Assembly: GCA_012719415.1 (NCBI GenBank)
Contig: JAAYAK010000210.1
Coordinates: 1 to 64,000, forward strand
Direction: 5' to 3'
From: Syntrophorhabdus sp.
GTDB lineage: Bacteria; Desulfobacterota; Syntrophorhabdia; Syntrophorhabdales; Syntrophorhabdaceae
Length of the DNA: 64,000 nucleotides
Shown here: in pieces, positions 7,900 to 17,643 of the stretch
Numbering within the stretch: position 1 is the stretch's first letter
Layout: each line of letters begins with the position of its first letter
Made by a program: the position numbers and the translations under genes
The notes under the pieces: model-generated
Told to the model about the DNA's origin: nothing
The model's input: only the letters and a program-made list of their open reading frames with translations
Databases searched by the model: none

Positions 7900-9360
7900 C
7901 TAGCTGAAGATACCGACTGCCTTCTGGGCCATAAGGAGAAAAGCCTTCGGGAAGATCCCCATATGCAGAAGGGCCCATATGCAGATGAGCATGACGAGCC
8001 CATATCCCGGAGCCTTGTCGGCCGTCCCCGGCTCGCCGATGGTCTCCCTGAAGTACATGTACATCATCACCCTGAGATAGTAGTATGCCGCCACAACGCT
8101 GTTGAGGAAACCGATGATGGCCAGCCAGTAATACTGGGCCTTCACCGCTGTGCTGAAGACATAGAACTTTCCCATGAAGCCGGCCAGTGGTGGTACCCCG
8201 GCAAGGGACAGGAGAAAGATGCTCATGCACAGCGCTACGAAGGGGTGTCGGGTACCGAGGCCCGCGTAACTGTCGAGGTCGCTGCTGTTCTCGCCCTTCT
8301 TCTGCAGAACGATGACCACCGTAAAGGCGCCGATATTCATGAAGGAGTAGGCCATGAGATAGTAGAGCATGCTTGACGCAAGCGTCCTGTCGCCCGTTAT
8401 GAAAGCGACCAGTATGTATCCGGCGTGGGCGATGCTCGAATACGCCAGCATCCGCTTGATATCACGCTGGACAAGAGCGGTGATATTCCCGACACACATC
8501 GTCAGCACCGCCAGCACCCAGATAATCTCCGACCAGCCGAACTGGAAGGGAACGAAGGCGGTGAAGAAGACGCGTATCAGGGCCCCGAAGGCCGCAGCCT
8601 TCACACCCGTCGCCATGTAAGCGGTGATGGAGGTCGGAGCGCCCTGGTACACGTCGGGCGTCCACATATGAAAGGGCACCGAGGCTATCTTGAAACCGAA
8701 GCCGACGATGAGAAACCCCAGACCTATTATGAACATCGTCGCCGAAAAGGGCTGCTTCATGAGAAAGAACTTCTTGAGCTCGGCCACATCCACAAGCCCC
8801 GTGGACCCGTAGATCATTGCCATCCCGTAGAGCAGGAATGCCGTCGCGAAGGCGCCAAGGAGAAAATACTTCAGCGCCGCCTCCACGGACGACAGGTTGC
8901 CTCTCAGGAGCCCGCAGAGCACATAGATCGAAAGGGACATGACCTCGAGGCCGATGAAGATCGTGACGAAATGATGCGACGATGTCATGACCATCATGCC
9001 GAGAACCCCGAACATCAGGAGCGCGTAGTATTCCCCCGACCCTATCTCTTCCCGGTCAGCGTAGCTGAGGGAAACCACGGACACGAGGACAAGGATGGCT
9101 ATGAAGAGACCCTTGAAGAAGGTCCCGTAATTATCGATGGTATAGAGCTGGTTGAACACCTCCTGGTTCGCACCCCAGAGGTTCACCGTGAAGTACAGGG
9201 CGCAAACGGACCCGACCACGGAAAGCACACCGCATGTCTTCGAGGCGACAGGTCCCCTCGTCAGGCCGCCGACGATAAGCAACAGAAGCCCCCACCCGGC
9301 CAGCATGATCTCGGGCATTATCCATCTAAACTCACAGGCAGGTATCATTGAAGCGTCCAT
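7900..9360 (-). CDS. nuoN: NADH-quinone oxidoreductase subunit N
   Basis: A 486-residue polytopic membrane protein of the Mrp-antiporter-like family, with about 14 hydrophobic segments. It carries the conserved segments KYFLLGAFATAFLLYG and LLRVFFTAF-type transport helices, and a lysine/histidine-bearing helix around KIASVPFHMWTPDVYQG typical of NuoN/M/L. It forms one of three proton-pumping channels of Complex I in the cytoplasmic membrane. It is the last gene of the nuo operon, 12 bases after nuoM. The start is taken at 9360, but a Met five codons in is possible. Confidence 0.96.
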   Translation of the reverse strand: MDASMIPACEFRWIMPEIMLAGWGLLLLIVGGLTRGPVASKTCGVLSVVGSVCALYFTVNLWGANQEVFNQLYTIDNYGTFFKGLFIAILVLVSVVSLSYADREEIGSGEYYALLMFGVLGMMVMTSSHHFVTIFIGLEVMSLSIYVLCGLLRGNLSSVEAALKYFLLGAFATAFLLYGMAMIYGSTGLVDVAELKKFFLMKQPFSATMFIIGLGFLIVGFGFKIASVPFHMWTPDVYQGAPTSITAYMATGVKAAAFGALIRVFFTAFVPFQFGWSEIIWVLAVLTMCVGNITALVQRDIKRMLAYSSIAHAGYILVAFITGDRTLASSMLYYLMAYSFMNIGAFTVVIVLQKKGENSSDLDSYAGLGTRHPFVALCMSIFLLSLAGVPPLAGFMGKFYVFSTAVKAQYYWLAIIGFLNSVVAAYYYLRVMMYMYFRETIGEPGTADKAPGYGLVMLICIWALLHMGIFPKAFLLMAQKAVGIFS

Positions 9361-9372
9361 TAACAGGCACCC

Positions 9373-10947
9373 CTATCTTGTCATATTCGTGTTCGTCACT
9401 TCCCGGGCCATCTTCGCCGGGACCGTGTTCCCTTCGAGAACCCGCGCCTGGGCACTCTTCTGCTTCACAAAGGCCAGATATTCTGTCACTGACGTGTCCA
9501 TCTTCTTGAAGAACATCTTCGGGTACACACCCATCAGGATTATGAAGAACACCATGCACGTGAGTATGAGGATCTCGCGGCCGTCAAGGTCCTTCAGGTT
9601 CCTGTTCTCTTCCTTCGTCACCACCCCGAACATCACTCTCTGGAACATCCAGAGCATGTAGACCGCTCCCAATATGACGCCGGTGGTCGCGAGCGTACCG
9701 TAGACAACGTTATTCTTGAAAGCACCCATCAGGATCAGAAACTCGCCGACAAAACCGTTCGTTCCCGGCAATGCGACGGATGAAAGGGTGATTATCATGA
9801 AAAAGGTGGCGAATATGGGCATCACCTTCGAAAGGCCGCCGAAGTCGGCTATCATCCTCGTGTGCCTTCTCTCGTATATCATGCCGACGATAAGGAAGAG
9901 GCCGCCCGTTGATATGCCGTGGTTGAGCATCTGGTAGATACCGCCCTGAACCCCCTGCATGTTGAAGGCGAATATTCCGAGCATAACGTAGCCGAGGTGG
10001 CTTACGCTCGAGAAGGCGATCAGCCTCTTCAGGTCAGGCTGCATCATGCTGACGATGGCGCCGTAGATGATGCCGATAACCGCCAGTATCGACATGAGGG
10101 GAATCGCGTCGATCGCCGCGGCCGGGAAAAGAGGGATTGCGAACCGGATAAAACCGTAGGTCCCCATCTTCAGGAGAACCCCGGCGAGAATGACGCTGCC
10201 CGCCGTCGGCGCTTCCGTATGGGCGTCCGGCAGCCAGGTGTGCACCGGGAACATGGGAACCTTGATGGCAAAGGAAAGGGCAAAGGCCCCGAAGAGCCAG
10301 TACTGCTTCGCGATGGGAACACTTGCCTTGTAGAGCTCAAGGACGTTGAAGGTGTACACGCCGGTGCTGTTGTAGTAGAAGAAGTAGAGCGTCAGGATCG
10401 CAACGAGCATGAGGACGCTTCCCGCCATGGTGAAAAGGAAGAACTTTATGGCGGCGTATATCCTCCGCGGGCCGCCCCATACACCGATGAGGAGGTACAT
10501 GGGGATCAGCATCAGTTCCCAGAACACGTAGAAAAGCACGAGATCCAGGGCGCAGAGTGTCCCTATCATCGCCGTTTCCAGGAAGAGGAAGGTTATGTAG
10601 TACTCCTTGACCTTGTCCTCGATGGCCTTCCAGGAACAGAGCACGCATATGACCGTAAGGAATGTCGTCAGGAGGACAAGCAGAAGACTGATCCCGTCTA
10701 TGCCCAGAAAGTAGCTGATGCCCCATTCGGGAAACCAGTCCGCCTTTTCAACGAACTGCATCGTCTTCGCAGCGTCATCGAACTTCCAGAAGAGAGGGAG
10801 CGACACGGCGAGCTCTATCAGGGAGATGACAAGGGTGAAGACCTTGATGAACTGAGCATTCCTGCGATTGGCAAAAAGCAGGATCACTGCCCCGAGGAGC
10901 GGAAAGTATATGAGGAAGCTGAGTATTGGGACCGACATTACCGTCAT
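9373..10947 (-). CDS. nuoM: NADH-quinone oxidoreductase subunit M
   Basis: A roughly 524-residue antiporter-like membrane subunit with the conserved [16 protein letters not shown] (glutamate in TM5) and [14 protein letters not shown] segment, features of the proton channel of this subunit. It pumps protons in Complex I. I place the start at the ATG at 10947, which has AAGGTG upstream, rather than at a GTG two codons earlier. nuoL ends 10 bases before. The C-terminus beyond the last helix is a charged tail of about 25 residues. Confidence 0.96.
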   Translation of the reverse strand: MTVMSVPILSFLIYFPLLGAVILLFANRRNAQFIKVFTLVISLIELAVSLPLFWKFDDAAKTMQFVEKADWFPEWGISYFLGIDGISLLLVLLTTFLTVICVLCSWKAIEDKVKEYYITFLFLETAMIGTLCALDLVLFYVFWELMLIPMYLLIGVWGGPRRIYAAIKFFLFTMAGSVLMLVAILTLYFFYYNSTGVYTFNVLELYKASVPIAKQYWLFGAFALSFAIKVPMFPVHTWLPDAHTEAPTAGSVILAGVLLKMGTYGFIRFAIPLFPAAAIDAIPLMSILAVIGIIYGAIVSMMQPDLKRLIAFSSVSHLGYVMLGIFAFNMQGVQGGIYQMLNHGISTGGLFLIVGMIYERRHTRMIADFGGLSKVMPIFATFFMIITLSSVALPGTNGFVGEFLILMGAFKNNVVYGTLATTGVILGAVYMLWMFQRVMFGVVTKEENRNLKDLDGREILILTCMVFFIILMGVYPKMFFKKMDTSVTEYLAFVKQKSAQARVLEGNTVPAKMAREVTNTNMTR

Positions 10948-10957
10948 GAACACACCT

Positions 10958-12943
10958 TCACAAGATTCTCGAAATAAGATAGCCGATAACGATGATCGCG
11001 CCGAATATTATCGCAAACGCATAGCCCTGAACGAATCCGCTCTGTATCTTCCGGATGAGACTGCCGATGCCCGACAGCGCCGCGGCTATCCCGTTTATGA
11101 TGCCGTCGATGATCGTCTCGTCGAAAAAGTCCTTGCAGACCTTTCCGAGTTTGAACAGTCCCTTCACGAATATGAATCCGTACAGTTCATCCACGAAATA
11201 CTTGTTGTGCACCAGCGTGAACAGGCCGTGGAACTTCTCCACGAACCTCTTCGGGATATTGGGGTTCTTCATGTAGAACAACCAGGCGATGAATATCCCC
11301 AACAGGCCGATGATGATGGCCCCGATCATGAGCTGCATCTCCGCGCTGGTTTCCGCCCCGTGGCCTTCGGCGGCCGAGGCGAACGCCGTGCTCACAATGC
11401 CGAAACCGCCTGAATGCGTTGCCGCGGCCGGGGCATGGTGACCGACGACCGGCTCAAGCCATTTCTCTATGTGGTTCGAACCCCCCAGCAGGTGGGGCAC
11501 GCCGACATAGCCTCCGATGATGCTGAGAACCGCCAGGACCATGAGCGGTATCGTCATGACCTTCGGCGATTCGTGGATATGATGCTTCACCTCTTCTGAC
11601 GCCCTGCATTCGCCGTGGAAGGTGTTAAAGAACATCCTGAACATGTAGAAGGCTGTGAGCCCAGCGGTGACCGCGCCCAGCGCCCAGAACCAGAAACTGT
11701 GGTACCTGCTGAAGGCCATCCAGAGTATCTCGTCCTTGCTGAAGAAACCCGACAGGCCCGGGACGCCGGCTATCGCCAGGCAGGCGATCAAGGTGGTCCA
11801 GTACGTGATGGGTATCTTCTTCCGCAGGCCGCCCATCTTCCTCATGTCGAGCTCCCCGCTCATCGCGTGCATCACGCTGCCCGCGGCGAGAAAGAGCAGG
11901 CCCTTGAAGAAGGCGTGGGTCATGAGGTGAAAGATGCCCGCGGCATAGGCCCCGGCACCGACGCCGACGAACATGTAGCCGAGCTGGCTCACCGTCGAGT
12001 AAGCAAGGACGCGCTTGATATCATACTGCGCGCAGCCTATGGTCGCCGCGAAGAACGCTGTCAAGAGACCCACGACGGTGACAACAAGCAGCGTCGTCGG
12101 AGCAAGGACATAGAGGAAGTTCAGCCGGGCGATCATGTAGACGCCGGCGGTAACCATCGTCGCGGCGTGGATCAGCGAGCTGACAGGCGTCGGGCCTTCC
12201 ATGGCGTCGGGAAGCCACACATACAGAGGTATCTGTGCCGACTTGCCCGTGGCACCCACGAAGAAAAGAAGGGTTATTATCGTTGCCAGGCCAGGACCGA
12301 GAAGATGGGCGTTCGCCTGGAGCTCCGAGAATTTCAGAGTCCAGACCCCGGCGGCCCCGAGGGCTCCCACGAGGGTGAACACACCGAGGAGGAAGCCGAA
12401 GTCTCCGATCCTGTTCACGATGAAAGCCTTCTTGCCGGCATTGGAGGCGGAATCCTTCTCGTACCAGAAGCCGATGAGCAGGTACGAGCAGAGTCCCACA
12501 CCCTCCCATCCGACGAACATGAGAAGGACATTGTCACCCGTCACGAGCGTGAGCATCATGAAGACAAAGAGGTTGAGATAACAGAAGAACCGCCTGAACC
12601 CCGGGTCGTCATGCATGTAACCCACCGAATATATGTGTATCAGGGACCCCACACCGGACACGACGAGGCACATGATTATCGACAGGGCGTCGATCCTGAA
12701 ACCGATCTGTGTCTTGAAATCCCCGGACACGATCCAGTCGAAAACGGTCTTCTCGAAGACCCTGCTTTCAGGCGCAAGCTGCAGGAACTGGACGAAGATG
12801 GTTGCCGACACCGCGAAGGATGCTATGACCGAAAGGCAGGCAACCCAGGCGGTCAGTGTCTTCGGGAAACGAATCCCGACAAGGCCGTTTATGAGGAACC
12901 CGATTGCCGGAAACGCCGGTATAAGCCAGATAAGGTCAGCCAT
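10958..12943 (-). CDS. nuoL: NADH-quinone oxidoreductase subunit L
   Basis: A 661-residue protein, the largest antiporter-like subunit, with a long lateral amphipathic helix expected in the C-terminal part. It shows [49 protein letters not shown] and [17 protein letters not shown], all hallmarks of NuoL. The C-terminal region ([17 protein letters not shown] and following) continues to a final membrane helix that anchors the lateral arm. A GAAGGGG site precedes ATG 12943. Length fits the family; nothing is missing. Confidence 0.97.
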   Translation of the reverse strand: MADLIWLIPAFPAIGFLINGLVGIRFPKTLTAWVACLSVIASFAVSATIFVQFLQLAPESRVFEKTVFDWIVSGDFKTQIGFRIDALSIIMCLVVSGVGSLIHIYSVGYMHDDPGFRRFFCYLNLFVFMMLTLVTGDNVLLMFVGWEGVGLCSYLLIGFWYEKDSASNAGKKAFIVNRIGDFGFLLGVFTLVGALGAAGVWTLKFSELQANAHLLGPGLATIITLLFFVGATGKSAQIPLYVWLPDAMEGPTPVSSLIHAATMVTAGVYMIARLNFLYVLAPTTLLVVTVVGLLTAFFAATIGCAQYDIKRVLAYSTVSQLGYMFVGVGAGAYAAGIFHLMTHAFFKGLLFLAAGSVMHAMSGELDMRKMGGLRKKIPITYWTTLIACLAIAGVPGLSGFFSKDEILWMAFSRYHSFWFWALGAVTAGLTAFYMFRMFFNTFHGECRASEEVKHHIHESPKVMTIPLMVLAVLSIIGGYVGVPHLLGGSNHIEKWLEPVVGHHAPAAATHSGGFGIVSTAFASAAEGHGAETSAEMQLMIGAIIIGLLGIFIAWLFYMKNPNIPKRFVEKFHGLFTLVHNKYFVDELYGFIFVKGLFKLGKVCKDFFDETIIDGIINGIAAALSGIGSLIRKIQSGFVQGYAFAIIFGAIIVIGYLISRIL

Positions 12944-12957
12944 TTAAAACCCCTTCT

Positions 12958-13269
12958 TTACCCCTTGAGCAGATTAAAATCGTCAACGTGCACCGTGCCC
13001 TTCAGCCTGAATATGAGCACGAATATGGCGAGCCCCACCGCCGCCTCCGCTGCCGCAACGGCCATGATGAAGATGACGAAGATGGTCCCGTCCAGTGAAT
13101 TGAGAAAATTCCCCGAGGTGATGAAGCTCAGGTTCACCGCGTTCAGCATGAGCTCTATGCACATGAAGATCACGATCGCGTTCCGCCGTGTAATGACACC
13201 CACCGCCCCCACGGTGAAGAGCACCGCCGAAAGCAGGTAATAGAGGGTCTGCGGTATCTCGGGCAACAT
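12958..13269 (-). CDS. nuoK: NADH-quinone oxidoreductase subunit K
   Basis: A 103-residue protein with three membrane helices and the two buried glutamates expected in NuoK ([13 protein letters not shown] and [11 protein letters not shown]). It helps conduct protons next to NuoJ and NuoA. The start is chosen at the ATG at 13269 because AGGAGGGAGAGA lies directly upstream and the product then begins [14 protein letters not shown] like other NuoK proteins; a longer reading frame to 13302 would run into nuoJ. Confidence 0.96.
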   Translation of the reverse strand: MLPEIPQTLYYLLSAVLFTVGAVGVITRRNAIVIFMCIELMLNAVNLSFITSGNFLNSLDGTIFVIFIMAVAAAEAAVGLAIFVLIFRLKGTVHVDDFNLLKG

Positions 13270-13279
13270 TCTCTCCCTC

Positions 13280-13813
13280 CTAATCCTTTCTTTTCCTCGC
13301 AAGCAGTACGGCCCCGACGATGCCTACGAGGAGAAGTATCGAGGCGATCTCGAAGGCGAAGGCATACTTGCCGTAGAGGAGCGTACCCACGGCCCTGACA
13401 TTGCCAACCTCGGCCATCTTCTGAACGCTCCAAACCCCTTTTTGTCCCGCGTCGCTATACGTGAACACCCCCGCCAGAACCTGCAGGAAAAGCATTATGG
13501 TAATGACCCCGCCTATAAGCTTGGCAAAGGAAAGCTTTCTCTTCCACTGCGCGCCCCATTCCAGGTGGATCAGCATTATGACGAAAAGGACGAGCATCAT
13601 GATCGCCCCGGCATAGACCATGACCTGGGCCACGGCGATGAACGTCGCGTTGAGCAGCACATAGAGGATCGCGACGGAGAAGAAGGTCACGATCAGCCAG
13701 AGGGCGCTGTGGATGGGGTTTTTCCTTGTCACCATCATGAGCGACGATCCCGTCGCCACAAGGGCCGCAACAACAAAGATAAACCATTTGAATCCGATAC
13801 CGATGCCGATCAT
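13280..13813 (-). CDS. nuoJ: NADH-quinone oxidoreductase subunit J
   Basis: A 177-residue membrane protein with five hydrophobic segments, including [18 protein letters not shown] and the conserved [18 protein letters not shown] helix, where the pi-bulge of NuoJ lies. It connects the quinone site to the antiporter chain. Its ATG overlaps the nuoI stop by four bases (ATGA), so translation is coupled. Confidence 0.95.
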   Translation of the reverse strand: MIGIGIGFKWFIFVVAALVATGSSLMMVTRKNPIHSALWLIVTFFSVAILYVLLNATFIAVAQVMVYAGAIMMLVLFVIMLIHLEWGAQWKRKLSFAKLIGGVITIMLFLQVLAGVFTYSDAGQKGVWSVQKMAEVGNVRAVGTLLYGKYAFAFEIASILLLVGIVGAVLLARKRKD

Positions 13814-14229
13814 TTTCTATCCTCATACATGGCAAGGAGTTTCTTCATGTCCAGTACAAAATCCTCTTTCCGGTAATGCGCCTGTTCGTAGTCTTTGCCG
13901 AGATTGATGGCGTTCACCGGGCAGGCGTCCTGGCAGAAGCCGCAGTAGATGCATCGCCACGGATCGATCTCGTATCGTATCGGATAGCGTTTGCCATCGA
14001 ATCTCTCGCCTATCTCCAGCGTGATGCACTGGTTGGGGCAGACCTTGACGCAGAGGCCGCAGGCGACACAGGCCGTTTCCCCGGCCTCGTTCTTCTTGAA
14101 GTAGTGTATACCACGCCATCTTTCGGGGACTTCGTGTTTCTTCTCCGGATACTGATAGGTTATGGGCTTTGTGAAGACCCGCGTGAACGTCAGCCTGAGA
14201 CCTTTGAGAAGGGGCAGTATCTGTTTCAT
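13810..14229 (-). CDS. nuoI: NADH-quinone oxidoreductase subunit I (2x[4Fe-4S] ferredoxin)
   Basis: A 139-residue peripheral subunit with two classical CxxCxxCxxxCP motifs: CVACGLCVKVCP (about residues 61-72) and CIYCGFCQDACP (about residues 100-111), which hold clusters N6a and N6b and pass electrons from NuoG to NuoB. The ATG at 14229 overlaps the nuoH stop by one base (TGATG); the product then begins MKQILPLLKGLRLTF as in other NuoI. A longer upstream frame over nuoH is not real. Confidence 0.96.
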   Translation of the reverse strand: MKQILPLLKGLRLTFTRVFTKPITYQYPEKKHEVPERWRGIHYFKKNEAGETACVACGLCVKVCPNQCITLEIGERFDGKRYPIRYEIDPWRCIYCGFCQDACPVNAINLGKDYEQAHYRKEDFVLDMKKLLAMYEDRK

Positions 14230-15221
14230 CACAGCACCCCCATTGCCACGAGGGCCGCGGTAACGACAACGTTGGCCAGGGTGAGGGGCAGGAGAACCTT
14301 CCATCCGAACTGCATGATGTGGTCGTATCTCAACCTGGGGTATGTCCCCCTCTCCCAGATGAAGAAGAAGATGACACAGAAGACCTTTATCAGGAACCAG
14401 ATCGGACCGGGCAGCCAGGGCCCCATCCATCCGCCAAGGAACAGGGTGGTAACGATGGCGGCCACGGTGAACATGTGGGCGTACTCGGCGATCATGAACG
14501 TCGCGAACTTCATACTGCTGTACTCGATGTTGAAACCGCATGCCAGCTCGCTCTCCGACTCGGGCATATCGAAAGGCGTCCTGTTTATCTCCGCGAGTCC
14601 GGCCACGAGGTAGAAAAGGAAGCCTGCCGGGTACTTGATCACGAACCACATCCCTTCCTGCGCCGTAACGATGTCACGGAGATTGAGGGACCCGGCGAGG
14701 ATGATGGTACCGATGACCGCAAGGCCCAGAGCCACTTCGTAGCTGATCATCTGCGCCGCGGCACGCAGGGCCCCAAGCACACCGTACTTGTTCCCCGATG
14801 CCCACCCGCCGAGAACGACGCCGTATTCACCCAGGGTCGCGAGAGCGAGGAGATACAGAAGGCCCGTATCCAGGTCAGCCACGACCAGCTTGATCTGCCT
14901 GCCCAGGAAGGTCACGGTGTCTCCGAAAGGGATGACCGCGAACATGGAGAGAGCCGCGAAGAGGGATATTCCCGGTGCAAGCACGTAAAGGGTCTTGTCC
15001 GCCTCATCGGGTATGATATCTTCCTTGAAGAAGGACTTGACGCCGTCCGCGATCGGCTGAAGAAGACCGAAAGGCCCCACCCTGTTGGGACCGGGCCTGA
15101 CCTGCAGACGGCCGAGGAGCTTTCGCTCGAGGAGAGTGGTGTAGGCCACGCACCCCATGAGGACGAGCACCACGACGATGTTCTTGACCACCATTTCAAT
15201 CAAAGTATAGAGCGATTCCAT
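14229..15221 (-). CDS. nuoH: NADH-quinone oxidoreductase subunit H
   Basis: A 330-residue membrane subunit with eight predicted helices and the conserved quinone-chamber loops: LERKLLGRLQVRPGPNRVGP, FFKEDIIPDEADK, and INRTPFDMPESESELACGFN with its acidic cluster. It forms the quinone entry tunnel with NuoB and NuoD. Length is normal and the stop overlaps the start of nuoI. It follows nuoG by three bases. Confidence 0.97.
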   Translation of the reverse strand: MESLYTLIEMVVKNIVVVLVLMGCVAYTTLLERKLLGRLQVRPGPNRVGPFGLLQPIADGVKSFFKEDIIPDEADKTLYVLAPGISLFAALSMFAVIPFGDTVTFLGRQIKLVVADLDTGLLYLLALATLGEYGVVLGGWASGNKYGVLGALRAAAQMISYEVALGLAVIGTIILAGSLNLRDIVTAQEGMWFVIKYPAGFLFYLVAGLAEINRTPFDMPESESELACGFNIEYSSMKFATFMIAEYAHMFTVAAIVTTLFLGGWMGPWLPGPIWFLIKVFCVIFFFIWERGTYPRLRYDHIMQFGWKVLLPLTLANVVVTAALVAMGVL

Positions 15222-15224
15222 GCC

Positions 15225-17630
15225 TTAACCTTTTTTCACCGTCACTGCGATGTGTTTGCCGTATTCGTCGGCAAGTTTCAATATGTCCTGCCTGTTCTTC
15301 AGCATCCTGTATTCAAGCACGCCCTTGCCAAGGCCTTCTTTGACCGTGACAGGCTGCTGCAGTGTCCCGTGGTCCGATTCGACGATGACCTGACCACCGT
15401 CGGCTATGCCCAGTGCCGCGGCGTCTTCCGGTGATATGAAGAGCCTGTCTCCGGCAACCGCGGGATTCTGGAGGTATACCATCTTCGAGTAGACACCCTG
15501 TCCCGCCAGATGATGATGGAAGAAGACATTCCTCAGGACAAGGGTAAAGGGCCGCGCCGGCTTGTCCGCTTCGGCCCTGACCGCTGACGCGAGGCGCGCC
15601 TGACCGTTCGTGGGCCTGACCATCGCCCTGCCGCTGTCGTCCGCCACGAGGACCTCCTTCCCGAACAGGACCGTGGATGCCTCCTGTTCGTCCCTGTACA
15701 GACCGCCGCCCAGCCGGTCGAGGAGGAGTCTCAGGAAGTCGAATCCAGGTGACGATCCGCCTTCAGCACGCGCCACCTTGCGCATGAAACCGTCTTCCGC
15801 GACATAGCTGCCGTCCTTCTCAGCAAAGCTGCCGGAGGGGACGACAACATGCGCGTGCGCGGAGGCGCCCGTCGGGAACATGTCGCAAACCGCCACAAAC
15901 GTCTTGTTCTTCAATGACTCTTCCACTCTCTTTCCGCCGAGGTAGTGGAAGGGATCGTCCTCATAGATAAAGAGGCCCTCCGCCTCACCCAGAACATCCC
16001 CGGAAGAGACGGCATCGGGCAGAACCGAAAGGACACCGACGGCGTTGGACTGGAGCGCGGTGGGCATCACGACCCCCGCCTTCTGAACACCCTTCACGAG
16101 GCAGAGGTTGAGGAGTGCTTCCATACTCTCCGTCCTGTCGCTCACACCCGTTCCGAATATGACGGCCACGCGGGAGGCCGCGGCGAAAAGAGCATAGAAC
16201 TTGTCCACGCTCTTCTCGTCGGCCCCGGTCCGTACTGCATCCCCTTTACCTCCACCGGCACTACCCGGGAAACCTTCCAGACTCCCCGCCTCAGGGTCGT
16301 TCTTTTTGTCCGCGATCAGCTGCGACGCGACGGCGTTGAAAAACAATGCGTCGGAGCCCGGGGTGACCTTCACCCACACGTCACAGGCTCTCGTCAGTGC
16401 CGTGGGGGAAGGATCGACGACCGCTACCTTCGCACCCTTCATCTTGACCGCCTCCCGTACCTTATTGGCAAGGAGATGGTTGTTGCCGAGAAGATCGGCA
16501 CCGGCAACGACCACAAGATCACAGCCATTGATCGCATCGTATTCGTAAGGATAGGGAATTCCCATGCGGCGCAGCGCTTCGAGCACCCTGCCCGTATGGT
16601 AGTACCCGGCGGTCCCGAACCGGGTCTTCGAGAACGTGCCCGCGATCTGTGAGATCATGTAGGCTTCCTCGTTGGTCGCCCGGGGGGACACGATGAAACC
16701 GATCGTCCTACCCTCCTTGTCGAGCTTCGCGAGGGCGGCCGCGGTTGCCTCGACTGCCTCGACAAGGGTGGCTTCTGATACCGCCGCGCCCTGTCTGACG
16801 GTCGGCGTCGCAAGCCGTGCCTCGTTGTTGGCGAAGTCGTACCCGAAGCGTCCCATCACACAGAGGGAACCCTTGTTGGGAAGACGCTCCGGACGGGTCA
16901 CGACCTTCGTCACGAACCTGTCCTCGAACACGTCGAGATCTAGGGAGCAGCCGAAACCGCAGTGAGGACAGGTCGTCGTCTGCCGCTTCGTCTGCCACTT
17001 CCTGCTCTTCAGGGGGCTTTCCTGTTCGGTGAGGGCTCCGACAGGACATACGGAGAGACACTCGCCGCAGGATATACAGTCCTCGGGCGTCTTCGGGGCC
17101 ATGGCCGCTTCTATGCCGCTCCCCGTCAGTTCCAGGACCCTGCGACCGGAGATCTCCCGGCACGCATGGACGCAACGCAGACAGAGCACGCATCTGTCCT
17201 CGGAATACCTGATCAGCGCCGTGGCGTAAGGTTTCGCTTTCTTGGGCTCCCGCCCGGCGGTAAGGTCGACGGATTCGATCTTGTGTTCGAAAACGAGGTC
17301 CTGCAGACGGCATTCCCCGCCGGAGTCACAGATGGGACAGTCAAGGGGGTGATTGATGAGAAGGAACTTGAGGTATTCCTGACGCATGGCGAAGAGTTTT
17401 TCCGACCGGGTCGTGACCGATATGCCCTCCACGGCGGCCGTGGTGCACGATGTCATCGGCTTTTCGTACCCCTCGATCTCAACTATGCAGAGCCTGCAGG
17501 AACCAATGGGGAGAAGGTTCTCGTGGTAGCACAGAGTGGGGATGTAGATGCCGTTCTCCCGTGCAGCTTCGAGTATCGTCTTGCCTTTCTCGGTCTTTAT
17601 CTCTTTGCCGTCTATCTTGAGTGTTATCAT
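15225..17630 (-). CDS. nuoG: NuoG-type subunit with formate-dehydrogenase-like body
   Basis: An approximately 801-residue iron-sulfur subunit. In order: an N-terminal [2Fe-2S] ferredoxin domain (cysteines near residues 33, 44, 47 and 61), a His/Cys [4Fe-4S] segment (HPLDCPICDSGGECRLQD), two 4Fe-4S motifs (CVLCLRCVHACR and CISCGECLSVCP), then a molybdopterin-oxidoreductase-like body opening with CPHCGFGC and LCVMGRFGYDF. The last two blocks look closer to formate dehydrogenase alpha subunits than to E. coli NuoG. Where a formate dehydrogenase has Cys or Sec, this protein has a GYYHTGR segment, so it probably carries electrons rather than oxidising formate. The start ATG 17630 has GGGAACGGGA before it. 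Confidence 0.9.
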   Translation of the reverse strand: MITLKIDGKEIKTEKGKTILEAARENGIYIPTLCYHENLLPIGSCRLCIVEIEGYEKPMTSCTTAAVEGISVTTRSEKLFAMRQEYLKFLLINHPLDCPICDSGGECRLQDLVFEHKIESVDLTAGREPKKAKPYATALIRYSEDRCVLCLRCVHACREISGRRVLELTGSGIEAAMAPKTPEDCISCGECLSVCPVGALTEQESPLKSRKWQTKRQTTTCPHCGFGCSLDLDVFEDRFVTKVVTRPERLPNKGSLCVMGRFGYDFANNEARLATPTVRQGAAVSEATLVEAVEATAAALAKLDKEGRTIGFIVSPRATNEEAYMISQIAGTFSKTRFGTAGYYHTGRVLEALRRMGIPYPYEYDAINGCDLVVVAGADLLGNNHLLANKVREAVKMKGAKVAVVDPSPTALTRACDVWVKVTPGSDALFFNAVASQLIADKKNDPEAGSLEGFPGSAGGGKGDAVRTGADEKSVDKFYALFAAASRVAVIFGTGVSDRTESMEALLNLCLVKGVQKAGVVMPTALQSNAVGVLSVLPDAVSSGDVLGEAEGLFIYEDDPFHYLGGKRVEESLKNKTFVAVCDMFPTGASAHAHVVVPSGSFAEKDGSYVAEDGFMRKVARAEGGSSPGFDFLRLLLDRLGGGLYRDEQEASTVLFGKEVLVADDSGRAMVRPTNGQARLASAVRAEADKPARPFTLVLRNVFFHHHLAGQGVYSKMVYLQNPAVAGDRLFISPEDAAALGIADGGQVIVESDHGTLQQPVTVKEGLGKGVLEYRMLKNRQDILKLADEYGKHIAVTVKKG

Positions 17631-17643
17631 TCCCGTTCCCTTC

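Noticed and set aside
14229-14649. N-terminal extension of NuoI by 140 residues
   Set aside because: The extended frame lies inside nuoH in another frame; the NuoI family start matches ATG 14229.
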